Source: DAISVY01 sp036826635
GTDB taxonomy: Bacteria > Zixibacteria > MSB-5A5 > GN15 > FEB-12
DNA: 33,034 nucleotides
Assembly: GCA_036826635.1 (NCBI GenBank)
Contig: DAISVY010000014.1
Coordinates: 1-33,034, forward strand
Reading direction: 5' to 3'
Shown: positions 1 through 6,702 of the stretch, in pieces
Position numbering within the stretch: position 1 is the stretch's first letter
Layout of the letters: every line of letters begins with the position of its first letter
Program-made: the position numbers and the translations under genes
Notes under the pieces: model-generated
Database searches by the model: none
What the model saw: only the letters and a program-made list of their open reading frames with translations
What the model was told of the DNA's origin: nothing

Positions 1-115
1 CAAATATGCCAAAAAGCTCTACTTCAAAACAGTCTACTGATTAGGGAAGCTTACGGTATTATCTGGTTCCTTTGGATTACAGCCGACTTCGAGATAAGCA
101 ACGAAGGAGTGTAGA

Positions 116-406
116 ATGAACATCTACATCGGAAACATGTCGTTCGATACGACAGAAGATCAGTTACGCCAGGCCTTCGAGGCCTTTGGTGAGGTCTCAA
201 CCGTGAACATCATTACGGACAAGTACACTGGAGAGCCAAGAGGGTTCGCGTTTGTGGAGATGTCCGGCAAGAGCGAGGCTATCGCCGCGATCAGCGGTCT
301 GAACGGCCAGGAACTGAACGGCCGGACCCTGAGCGTCAACGAGGCAAAACCGCGTCCGCAGAGTGGCAACCGAGGTGGCGGCGGCGGTTACCGCAGGTCG
401 TACTAA
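116..406 (+). CDS. RRM-domain glycine-rich RNA-binding protein
   Basis: This 96-residue protein is one RNA recognition motif with a short glycine/arginine tail, the usual layout of small bacterial single-RRM proteins. RNP2 (IYIGNM) lies at residues 3-8 and RNP1 (RGFAFVEM) at 42-49; the aromatic residues of these strands stack on single-stranded RNA. Residues 84-93 are the Gly-rich tail. The start is supported by an AAGGAG Shine-Dalgarno just upstream. Relatives are often cold-induced RNA chaperones, but that role is inference here. The gene stands alone and ends in a strong terminator at 454-490. No convincing promoter could be picked out in the 115 nt before it. Confidence 0.93.
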   Translation: MNIYIGNMSFDTTEDQLRQAFEAFGEVSTVNIITDKYTGEPRGFAFVEMSGKSEAIAAISGLNGQELNGRTLSVNEAKPRPQSGNRGGGGGYRRSY

Positions 407-453
407 CGGCGACAAGATGAGATCCTCGTCGACAGCAACGAGGTAGTGATTGA

Positions 454-490
454 GGAGACTGGCATCAGGCCGGTCTCCTTTTCTTTTCCG
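454..490 (+). terminator. Rho-independent terminator of the RRM gene
   Basis: A 9-bp stem (GGAGACTGG at 454-462 with CCGGTCTCC at 470-478, one G-T pair) and a 7-nt loop are followed by TTTTCTTTT. It lies about 50 nt after the RRM stop codon. Confidence 0.85.
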
Positions 491-552
491 CTTCGAAAAA
501 GAGTCTGAACAGGCAGTAGGCCTAATAAGCTCGCACTACACAGGAAGAAAGT

Positions 553-622
553 CTGGTAGGGCGGGTCCGTCTTCGAACCCGCCAAGTCGCCGTGGAGCAG
601 GGACATCATCGAACCCGCCAAA
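553..622. repeat. Palindromic repeats, copies A and B (REP-like)
   Basis: Copy A has a 24-nt core at 560-583. Its arms GGCGGGTCCG and CGAACCCGCC form a 10-bp hairpin with one mismatch and a 4-nt loop, preceded by TGGTAG. Copy B (about 593-621) repeats the right arm exactly, including TCGAACCCGCCAA, but its left arm has decayed. More copies lie at 1062-1299. Size, hairpin symmetry and intergenic placement resemble REP or MITE-type repeats. Confidence 0.7.
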
Positions 623-841
623 TGTGCTACCGGACGTGTCTTCTCCCGCATACTCAAAATGGACTTGCTTGTGCCGTCAAATAGGGCTAATATTCGACTA
701 TCCGGTTTCGCCGGAATTCACCAATCGCCAGACAACGGGAAGAGTAGGCCGCGTGAAGAGGGAAGATGGCAAGTTACAAAGACTACTACAGGAGCGTAAA
801 CCGAAAGAACTAAATTTGTAGGTAAATAAGAGGAGTAAAAG
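623..841. other. Gene-poor stretch with a possible 15-codon micro-ORF
   Basis: Only one weak candidate is visible here: an ATG at 766 after GAGGGAAG, encoding MASYKDYYRSVNRKN and stopping at 811-813. It is too short to judge. AGAGGAG at about 829-835 is the ribosome-binding site of the next gene. A longer plus-strand reading frame over 450-821 runs through the terminator and repeats and is not a credible gene. Confidence 0.3.
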
Positions 842-1054
842 ATGAAATACGTAGGTTTAACTGATGATCCAGGAAGAAGAAAGCGAGAACATAATAATCC
901 TTCTGACTGGTGGCAGCGCGCGTTCCTAATTGAAATCGATGCGCGTAAGTGGGAGAAAAGTATGCTCGCTAAGCCGGGCCATACTGGCGGTACAGGCGGC
1001 GAAGGCTGGCGCTATGGCTATACCTACACAATCACTTCGTCTACGGAACAATAG
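842..1054 (+). CDS. Minimal GIY-YIG-like protein
   Basis: This 70-residue protein begins MKYVGLTDDPGRRKREH. That matches the second half of the GIY-YIG nuclease signature: the YIG-like strand (YVG), then the Arg-containing helix with HxNPSDW after it. A later Glu in RKWEKSML sits where the metal-binding Glu is expected. The C-terminus (GGTGGEGWRYGYTYTI) is characteristic of a small family I recall only as hypothetical proteins. The first GIY strand is missing, and an in-frame TAA at 836-838 rules out an upstream extension. It could be a reduced nuclease or a non-catalytic nucleic-acid binder. AGAGGAG gives a good start. It lies between two sets of palindromic repeats in AT-richer DNA than its neighbours. 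Confidence 0.75.
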   Translation: MKYVGLTDDPGRRKREHNNPSDWWQRAFLIEIDARKWEKSMLAKPGHTGGTGGEGWRYGYTYTITSSTEQ

Positions 1055-1061
1055 TCCCATA

Positions 1062-1086
1062 GGCGGATCTGTTTACTAATCCGTCC
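1062..1086. repeat. Palindromic repeat, degenerate copy E
   Basis: Arms GGCGGATCTG and TAATCCGTCC line up with copy A (560-583) in the same orientation. Most differences are C/T or G/A transitions, and several are paired so that the hairpin is partly kept. It starts eight bases after the stop of the GIY-YIG-like gene. Confidence 0.5.
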
Positions 1087-1110
1087 CTTCGAAATGGGGA
1101 AGAAGGCAGG

Positions 1111-1155
1111 GCCGGCTAAAAGATCAAAGCCGGCGAGTTCGAAGACGGACTCGCC
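1111..1155. repeat. Palindromic repeats, adjoining copies G and C
   Basis: Copy G (1111-1134) has arms GCCGGCT and AGCCGGC around a 10-nt loop. Copy C (1132-1155) has arms GGCGAGTTCG and CGGACTCGCC around AAGA, overlaps G by three bases and continues into CTACAATAATT. C is copy A inverted. In both, the arms have changed sequence but remain complementary, which suggests selection or recent spread of a hairpin. Confidence 0.6.
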
Positions 1156-1243
1156 CTACAATAATTCGCCCCACAAGAAACTACGATCAAAGTGTAACGT
1201 ATGTCCTGAGACAAACTGTAACATATCTCTTGATATCGTACAT

Positions 1244-1311
1244 CGCAGACGGATCCACCCTACAAGAATTAAGAAGGCGGGTTTGAAGACAAACCCACCC
1301 TGCAAGAACTC
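1244..1311. repeat. Palindromic repeats, half copy F and full copy D
   Basis: Copy D (1276-1299) has arms GGCGGGTTTG and CAAACCCACC and is followed by CTGCAAGAA. Upstream, 1244-1270 carries only the right half of another copy (CAGACGGATCCACC then CTACAAGAATT). C, F and D share orientation and the 3' flank CTACAAgAA, so the repeat unit extends past the hairpin. The rest of 1156-1326 shows no gene. Confidence 0.6.
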
Positions 1312-1326
1312 CGGCCAATCTTAATC

Positions 1327-1356
1327 TTGTGCAAACCGGTCAAAACAAGTTATATT
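1327..1356 (+). promoter_or_regulatory. Probable sigma70-type promoter of tRNA-Leu
   Basis: A -35-like TTGTGC (1327-1332) and a -10-like TATATT (1351-1356) are 18 nt apart. The -10 box ends ten bases before the tRNA, as expected for a stable-RNA promoter. Confidence 0.45.
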
Positions 1357-1366
1357 TCACTATGAA

Positions 1367-1451
1367 GCCGGAGTGGTGGAATTGGTAGACACCAGGGACT
1401 TAAAATCCCTTGGACCGAAGGTCCGTGCCGGTTCAAATCCGGCCTCCGGCA
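1367..1451 (+). tRNA. tRNA-Leu (anticodon UAA)
   Basis: This 85-nt class II tRNA has the acceptor stem GCCGGAG (1367-1373) pairing with CTCCGGC (1444-1450) and discriminator A at 1451. The anticodon arm is AGGGA-CTTAAAA-TCCCT, giving anticodon TAA. A long variable arm (TTGGACCGAAGGTCCG) and a GGTTCAAATCC T-arm confirm the Leu identity. The 3' CCA is not encoded. Confidence 0.96.
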
Positions 1452-1540
1452 TATAACCCGGACATCTCGCTACTATTCGCAAACACATCTTGTATAGCTA
1501 CCGGGAAAGGTTGTCCCTAACCTTTTGCTTGAGGTGTGCC

Positions 1541-2146
1541 ATGAGCTTCGAAAAACCGTGGGAGAAACCCTACGGACATCTCCTGACGGAGCTAAAAGAC
1601 CGCTGGAGCGGCGAGTTGGCCTATGGGCTGGTTGGCAGTTTTGGCCATCACCGAGGGTTTGCCAGTACCAGCGTTTTTGCTTATCCGGCCTGCTACTGCA
1701 CGCTGCGCGATTATCCCCTGACCGTTGAGATCAGCGAGTTTCCCTTTACCGGACCACCGGCGGTGGAAGCGATGGATAATGTCGAGTATCTCCGGCTGAT
1801 TGTTTCCATGGAATCGGACTACAATATCGTTATCCGCCATGAAGGTATCCACAACAAGCTGCTCAGAACGTTGGGCCTGAGCCCCGAGTTTCAAACCGGT
1901 AATCATTCGTTCGACAAGAAATACTTCATTGAAGCCAGGTCCGAACACGACCAGAATCTTATCCGGCAAAGTAACTTTCAGGCCCTGATCGGCAAGCTGG
2001 AACCGTTGGCCCTGATAGCGTTGCTGCCAAGGAGACTTCACTGGTCCCAGATAATAAAGGACGAATCGCAGTTGAGTTTCGCCGCAATCGACAATTACGC
2101 CAACTGGCTGGTGGAACTGGCCCGGTTTGTGACTACTCGGGGTTGA
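1541..2146 (+). CDS. Protein of unknown function
   Basis: I do not recognise this 201-residue protein. It looks soluble and cytoplasmic: there is no signal peptide, no long hydrophobic run and it is rich in aromatic residues. Features that could be family motifs are VGSFGHHRGFAST near residue 32, an acidic EISEFPF stretch, and HEGIHNKLLRTLGL near residue 100. The HxxxH there could bind metal, but that is speculation. The ATG at 1541 was chosen over the ATG at 1490 because GAGGTG lies just before it and the upstream 17 codons overlap the tRNA-proximal region. It has no operon partner: a tRNA precedes it and a separate promoter follows. Confidence 0.7.
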   Translation: MSFEKPWEKPYGHLLTELKDRWSGELAYGLVGSFGHHRGFASTSVFAYPACYCTLRDYPLTVEISEFPFTGPPAVEAMDNVEYLRLIVSMESDYNIVIRHEGIHNKLLRTLGLSPEFQTGNHSFDKKYFIEARSEHDQNLIRQSNFQALIGKLEPLALIALLPRRLHWSQIIKDESQLSFAAIDNYANWLVELARFVTTRG

Positions 2147-2191
2147 TTCAGGTCCCGGGAGGGGGCAAGCCGGTACGCTCGTCGAAAAAGC

Positions 2192-2219
2192 TTGCCAATC
2201 GGGGGAAATGTCGTATACT
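2192..2219 (+). promoter_or_regulatory. Predicted sigma70-type promoter of the dockerin protein gene
   Basis: TTGCCA (2192-2197) and TATACT (2214-2219) are separated by 16 nt. Transcription from here would give a leader of about 125 nt before the ATG at 2351. A 7-bp inverted repeat (GGCAAGC/GCTTGCC) straddles the -35 box, but whether it is an operator cannot be said. Confidence 0.5.
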
Positions 2220-2350
2220 ATAATTCGACCGAGTTAGTCATTATAGCGTATAACTTAAAAAAAACGGTCAGACTGCCAAAGGTCATTCATTTTTACTACT
2301 ACTGCTAACGAATCAGAATAGTCGTCTCCAAACCGTACATGGGAGGTAGT

Positions 2351-3292
2351 ATGTTCTGCACTCGCTCGCGAGGTATGATGCCCGTGGGATTGATTCTGTT
2401 AGCATTGATTCTATTGCGCGGGCCGGCCTTTCCGTCGGACAAAGACCTTGAACTGGTGGTCGATCTCGGTGAGGTTTACGCCCTGGCCGGCGACGAAAAC
2501 GTTTTGCTACCGGTCTATCTGAGCAATTTCCAGGACACCGTGGCTGCTTTCGAACTCTGGTTTCATTTGGACCGACCGAATGTGGCCTATCTTGAGCTTG
2601 ATGTGGATACGGGGAGGACGATGATATCGGGATGGGACTACCTGGATGTACGTCGGGTGGTCAGCGACAGTCTCGAAGTCAAAGTAACAGCCATAGCGGA
2701 TATCAAACCGCCCATGCTCAATCGCGGGATCCCGCCGCAAGCCGCCCAGAAACCCCTTTTTAACCTGCTCGTGAGCGTTTTGGAAGAACCGGATCCGTAC
2801 AGCGGAGGCGAAGTTCTGGCGGAGGTTCAACCGGTTATAGAAAATTTTGGTTTCTCGACCCCGGACGCACGGTCGCTCGGTATTATCGTTGATACCATTG
2901 TCGACATATCCTATTTCGTCTGCATGGAATGGTCGCCGTCGGGCGGTACTTGTCTGGAGTGGGAGGAAGTAGCCGGGCCGCCGTATGATTCTATATACGT
3001 CGACTCATTCTGCGTTGGTTCCATAGACTATGAGGCCGTGAACTTTCTGCCCGGTTCCCTGACTATTGTCCCCGGGATTTGCGGCGATATCGACGGTTCT
3101 TTCGACGGTCTGGTGGACATGAGCGATTTGACCCGGATCATCGATCACCTGTTTATCAGCCTTGAGCCTTTGCCGGTTATGTCGATGGGCAACGTCGACG
3201 GATCGGCCGACGGGATGGTGGATATGAGCGATCTGGACTTGATGATCCGGCACTTGTTTATCGATTTTCGAGAGCTGGAGTGTATTTATTAG
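2351..3292 (+). CDS. Exported cohesin-like protein with C-terminal dockerin repeats
   Basis: This 313-residue exported protein starts with basic residues and a hydrophobic signal segment (PVGLILLALILL, about residues 10-23). Residues from about 35 to 240 are beta-rich and resemble a cohesin-type sandwich: an opening LVVDLGEVYALAGDENVLLPVYLSN, then a later NFLPGSLTI strand. The last 65 residues hold two dockerin-like calcium loops, GDIDGSFDGLVDMSDL and GNVDGSADGMVDMSDL, each followed by a hydrophobic xIIDHLF helix. The start was set at 2351 because GGGAGG lies just before it. Such proteins are common in Zixibacteria-like genomes, where the partner of the dockerin is generally unknown. The cohesin-like call is weaker than the dockerin call. 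Confidence 0.75.
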   Translation: MFCTRSRGMMPVGLILLALILLRGPAFPSDKDLELVVDLGEVYALAGDENVLLPVYLSNFQDTVAAFELWFHLDRPNVAYLELDVDTGRTMISGWDYLDVRRVVSDSLEVKVTAIADIKPPMLNRGIPPQAAQKPLFNLLVSVLEEPDPYSGGEVLAEVQPVIENFGFSTPDARSLGIIVDTIVDISYFVCMEWSPSGGTCLEWEEVAGPPYDSIYVDSFCVGSIDYEAVNFLPGSLTIVPGICGDIDGSFDGLVDMSDLTRIIDHLFISLEPLPVMSMGNVDGSADGMVDMSDLDLMIRHLFIDFRELECIY

Positions 3293-3334
3293 AAAAGATG
3301 AAGCCCGTCGTTATTTTCCGGCTGTCGCTTCATC
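3291..3334 (-). terminator. Possible terminator of the recN operon
   Basis: A perfect 8-bp inverted repeat (GATGAAGC/GCTTCATC, 3297-3304 and 3327-3334) is followed on the minus strand by TTTTCT. The recN stop codon lies inside the 22-nt loop, which may form an inner CCG/CGG pairing. The loop is long, so the call is moderate. Confidence 0.4.
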
Positions 3335-4981
3335 GGGAAGGGCTACCATGCGGTCGAGTTCGGCTGCGATAGCCTCGCCCTGCAGGATGGTGACGTTGAT
3401 GATCGCCCGGTTTTTGTCGGTACGATTTTTTTCGGCCAGATAATGGTGATCGGCCACACGGGCGATTTGGTGAAGGTGTGTGATGACCAGCATCTGACCG
3501 CCATCGGCCAGGCGCTTCAGCTTTTTCCCCAGTTCAACCGCGGTACGTCCGCCGATACCGCTGTCTACTTCGTCAAACACCATAAGAGCGTGAGTCAGAC
3601 GGTCGTTCTTTTTCTCTGCCGCTTTGAGGGCCAACAGAACGCGGGATATCTCTCCGCCCGAAGCGGTCTTGACCAGGGATTTAAGCGGTTCGCCCGGGTT
3701 GGCCGAGAAGAGAAAAGTGCCGTTCTCCAAACCGTGAGAATATGGTTTCACCGTGCGGCCGTTCAGATCAACCCCGGCAGGGTGGTCCTCGTAGTCGAAT
3801 TTGAATTCGAAGCGGGGACTGTCGATGGCCAGTTCTTTGAGTTCCCTGACGACCAATTTCTGAAGATAACGGGCCGCCGTGTGTCGCACTTCGGAAAGGG
3901 CAAGCGCTTTGGTCGCGTAGGCGTCACAGCGCTGCTCATTTAGTTGTTCCAGTTCCGAAATGTGGCTGTCAATGTCGGGGTGTTCTTCCAGTTGTTGGTT
4001 GATTGTTTGCAACCGATCCAGAACGATTTGTTCGGAACCGCCATATTTCTGTTTAAGGCGGTATAATTCATCGAGTCGCTGATTGATCTCTTCCAGGCGG
4101 GCGGGATCGTCCGGCACCGAAGATCCGTATTGCTCGATGAAACGGCGCAACTCTTCAAGCTGATAGTCCAGCTCGGTCAGTTGTTCGAGTTGGGGCGACA
4201 AGCCGGTATCGATGGTCGTCATCTTGTTCAATTCCTGACGAGCCAGACGGATACCATCGAGTATCGAGTGTTCCTCGCCGTCCAGAATCTCTCTTATCAT
4301 CTCGGCGGATTCCGTGAGAGCTCGGGAAGAATCGAGAATTTTACGCTCGTTTTCAAGTTTCTGTTCTTCGCCGACTTGTATCCGGGCGTCCTGTATTTCC
4401 TTTTGTTGGAACAAGAGCAGTTCGCGTTCTTTGATGAGTTGTTCGCGGCGGTCGCGTACTCGCTTGAGTTTTTTGTATGCTTCTTCCCAGCGCAGGAACA
4501 ATTCGGTGACTTCTTCGCGCTGCGAATCCAGAGAGCCGAAACGATCAAGGAAAAGCAGATGATGGCTTTCGTTGAGCAACATCTGGCCGGCATGTTGCCC
4601 CATGATTTCGGCAAGAGGAGCGGTCACTTCTTTAAGGTGACCGAGAGTGGACGACTCACCGTTGATTTTTACCCTGGAACTACCATCGCGGGAAATCTCG
4701 CGGGTGATCAGCAACCGATCATCCTTAAGATAATCGGCGAAATCGCTGCGATAAGAACGGGGGAGACGGCTGACCTCGAAGGTGGCTTCGACTATCGCTT
4801 TCGAAGCGCCGTGACGGATATGCTCACGGTCGGCGCGGTCGCCGATTATCAACCCGATAGCGGAGACAATAACCGATTTGCCGGCTCCGGTTTCACCGGT
4901 AAGAACGGACATCCCGTCGTCGAACGACAACTCGACATCCTCGACCAACGCGAAGTTTCTTATTTTCAGCGTTTTCAGCAT
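3311..4981 (-). CDS. recN: DNA repair protein RecN
   Basis: RecN is the SMC-like ATPase that acts at DNA double-strand breaks before RecA strand exchange. The 556-residue length fits the family. Walker A (GETGAGKS) is at residues 29-36. A coiled-coil-rich middle (about 150-350, many Glu/Gln/Leu/Arg) follows. The ABC signature SGGE begins at 441 and Walker B LMVFDE is at 466-471, followed by the D-loop DSGIGG. The ATG overlaps the dnaG stop by seven bases (gaATGcTGA), indicating translational coupling. It is the last gene of the rpsU-yqeY-cvpA-mutS2-dnaG-recN series. Confidence 0.97.
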   Translation of the reverse strand: MLKTLKIRNFALVEDVELSFDDGMSVLTGETGAGKSVIVSAIGLIIGDRADREHIRHGASKAIVEATFEVSRLPRSYRSDFADYLKDDRLLITREISRDGSSRVKINGESSTLGHLKEVTAPLAEIMGQHAGQMLLNESHHLLFLDRFGSLDSQREEVTELFLRWEEAYKKLKRVRDRREQLIKERELLLFQQKEIQDARIQVGEEQKLENERKILDSSRALTESAEMIREILDGEEHSILDGIRLARQELNKMTTIDTGLSPQLEQLTELDYQLEELRRFIEQYGSSVPDDPARLEEINQRLDELYRLKQKYGGSEQIVLDRLQTINQQLEEHPDIDSHISELEQLNEQRCDAYATKALALSEVRHTAARYLQKLVVRELKELAIDSPRFEFKFDYEDHPAGVDLNGRTVKPYSHGLENGTFLFSANPGEPLKSLVKTASGGEISRVLLALKAAEKKNDRLTHALMVFDEVDSGIGGRTAVELGKKLKRLADGGQMLVITHLHQIARVADHHYLAEKNRTDKNRAIINVTILQGEAIAAELDRMVALPDEATAGK

Positions 4982-6702
4982 TCGAGATCGTGCTGCTGCA
5001 TTTCTTTAAGGATTTCCTGAGCCCGTTCGTGATCATCGGCCGCTTCGGCTTCTCTCAAATCATTTTTGAGTCGGTCACGAATTCGTTTCTGTTTGCGGAT
5101 CTTAAAATCGTTGACCCGGGCCCTGAGTTCGTCCTCGATCAGGTCCTCGTCCCATTCGGACGATGCTATTTCGCTCAGGAGAGAGATCGACTCTTCGTCC
5201 TGAAAGTTTTCTATCAGGCGACCGGCGTCAAGGGTCCCGTCCATTTTGTATTGCGTTATCATCGCTGAGTACAGCCGGGAAAGCTGGCGCGAGTCCAAAT
5301 CCTCCGGGGATATCTCCTCGAAAATGTAGTCTATGGGACCGGAGGTGTTGAACAACAATGAAAGGAAATCAAGTTCCATCCTGCTGAATCGGACGACCGC
5401 ACTCTGGTGTTCCACTCGTGGGGTAATATCGGAAGCCCCGGCGGTCTTGAGAATTTCCTGATCAACATTCAATTGGCCCGCGGCCTCCTGAATGAAAAGG
5501 GATCGACGGGTAGGATCACCGATACGCGAGGCCAGAGCAGCCATTTCCTTGACCAGTTTCTCGCGTTCGATTATCCCGGTTCGGTCTATATCGATATCCT
5601 GAATGCGGAAGGGTATATAGGCCAGGGCGTTTTCTTTTAGTTCCTGTATTTTGTCAAGACCCTCGCGGCGGGCAACAGAATCGGGATCTTCGCCTTTCGG
5701 GGCCACGATAACTTTCACTTCGAGCCCGGCATCGAAAAGAGAATCCACCGAGCGCAGGGCCGCTTTTCGACCGGCGGAATCGGCATCGAAAAAGAGGTAG
5801 ACTTCATCGGCAAAACGCGCCAGCAACGAGGCCTGCTGAGCGGTAAAAGCTGTTCCCGAAGAGGCTACCACGTTTTTGATCCCCACCTGCCACAGACTGA
5901 TGACATCGAAATACCCTTCGACAACAATCACGGCCTTGTCGTCTCGAATGTGCTCTTTGGCGAAATTGAGATTGTAAAGGATATTACTCTTGTTGTACAA
6001 AGGTGTTTCCGGAGAATTAACGTACTTGGCCGGCTCACCCTTTTTCATTGTGCGACCGCCGAAAGCGATCGGCTGTCGGCTCAGATTGTAGATGGGAATC
6101 ATGAGACGCTGGCGGAAACGGTCGAAGTGTTTGCCTTTCCGCTCGGAAAATACCGCCAGCCCCGCTTGTTCCAGTTCCTGTGGTTTGATATCCCGTCCGG
6201 CCGCGTGGTTGATCAGTCCCTCCCAGGCTTCGTCCGCAAAACCCAACTTGAATTCTTCGATAGTCTCCGGTTTGATGCCGCGGCGTTTTTGCAGATATTC
6301 ACGATAGACTACGCTGTACCGGGGTTCGAGCAACCGTTTGCAATAGTAGTCCACCGCTACCTGGTGGGCGTAGTGTAACCTTTCGATCAATTCGCGTTTG
6401 TAATCGGAGGTCGTTTCCCTGATGGGGATATTAGCCTTGCGAGCCATCAGGCGCACGGCCTCGATGAACGACATTTTCTCGTGTTCCATAAGGAAGGTGA
6501 AGACGTTGCCTCCCTTCCCGCAACCGAAACAATGGAATATCTGTTTGTCCGGAGAGACATTAAAAGAGGGGGTTTTCTCTTGGTGGAAAGGGCAGAGGCC
6601 GATGAAATTCTTGCCGCGCTTCTTGAGCCGGACATATTCTCCGATTACCTGGGCGATATCGACCGCCTGTCGGATCTGCTCTATGGTATCCTGAGGAATC
6701 AT
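4975..6702 (-). CDS. dnaG: DNA primase DnaG
   Basis: DnaG makes RNA primers at the replication fork. The N-terminal CHC2 zinc finger has C37, H40, C58 and C61 (CPFH and HCFGCG). The RNA polymerase core follows. The TOPRIM metal site has E262 in VVEGYFD and the acidic pair D306/D308 in FFDADSAG. The C-terminal part, from about residue 430, is the divergent helicase-interacting region. The 575-residue length is typical. The start ATG overlaps the mutS2 stop (ATGA, 6699-6702) and the stop overlaps recN, so dnaG is coupled on both sides. Many bacteria instead place dnaG beside rpsU and rpoD; here mutS2, cvpA and yqeY lie between rpsU and dnaG and no rpoD is visible. Confidence 0.97.
   Translation of the reverse strand: MIPQDTIEQIRQAVDIAQVIGEYVRLKKRGKNFIGLCPFHQEKTPSFNVSPDKQIFHCFGCGKGGNVFTFLMEHEKMSFIEAVRLMARKANIPIRETTSDYKRELIERLHYAHQVAVDYYCKRLLEPRYSVVYREYLQKRRGIKPETIEEFKLGFADEAWEGLINHAAGRDIKPQELEQAGLAVFSERKGKHFDRFRQRLMIPIYNLSRQPIAFGGRTMKKGEPAKYVNSPETPLYNKSNILYNLNFAKEHIRDDKAVIVVEGYFDVISLWQVGIKNVVASSGTAFTAQQASLLARFADEVYLFFDADSAGRKAALRSVDSLFDAGLEVKVIVAPKGEDPDSVARREGLDKIQELKENALAYIPFRIQDIDIDRTGIIEREKLVKEMAALASRIGDPTRRSLFIQEAAGQLNVDQEILKTAGASDITPRVEHQSAVVRFSRMELDFLSLLFNTSGPIDYIFEEISPEDLDSRQLSRLYSAMITQYKMDGTLDAGRLIENFQDEESISLLSEIASSEWDEDLIEDELRARVNDFKIRKQKRIRDRLKNDLREAEAADDHERAQEILKEMQQHDLEC

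Noticed and set aside
450..821. 123-codon plus-strand frame
   Set aside because: It reads through the RRM gene terminator and palindromic repeat copies A and B; the repeated SSNPP peptide comes from the repeats themselves.
553..1311. CRISPR array
   Set aside because: The repeats are unevenly spaced, inverted and degenerate, with no regular spacers and no cas genes.
1094..1324. 76-codon plus-strand frame
   Set aside because: It is made almost entirely of repeat copies G, C, F and D; the recurring KTDSP and KTNPP peptides are translations of the hairpins.
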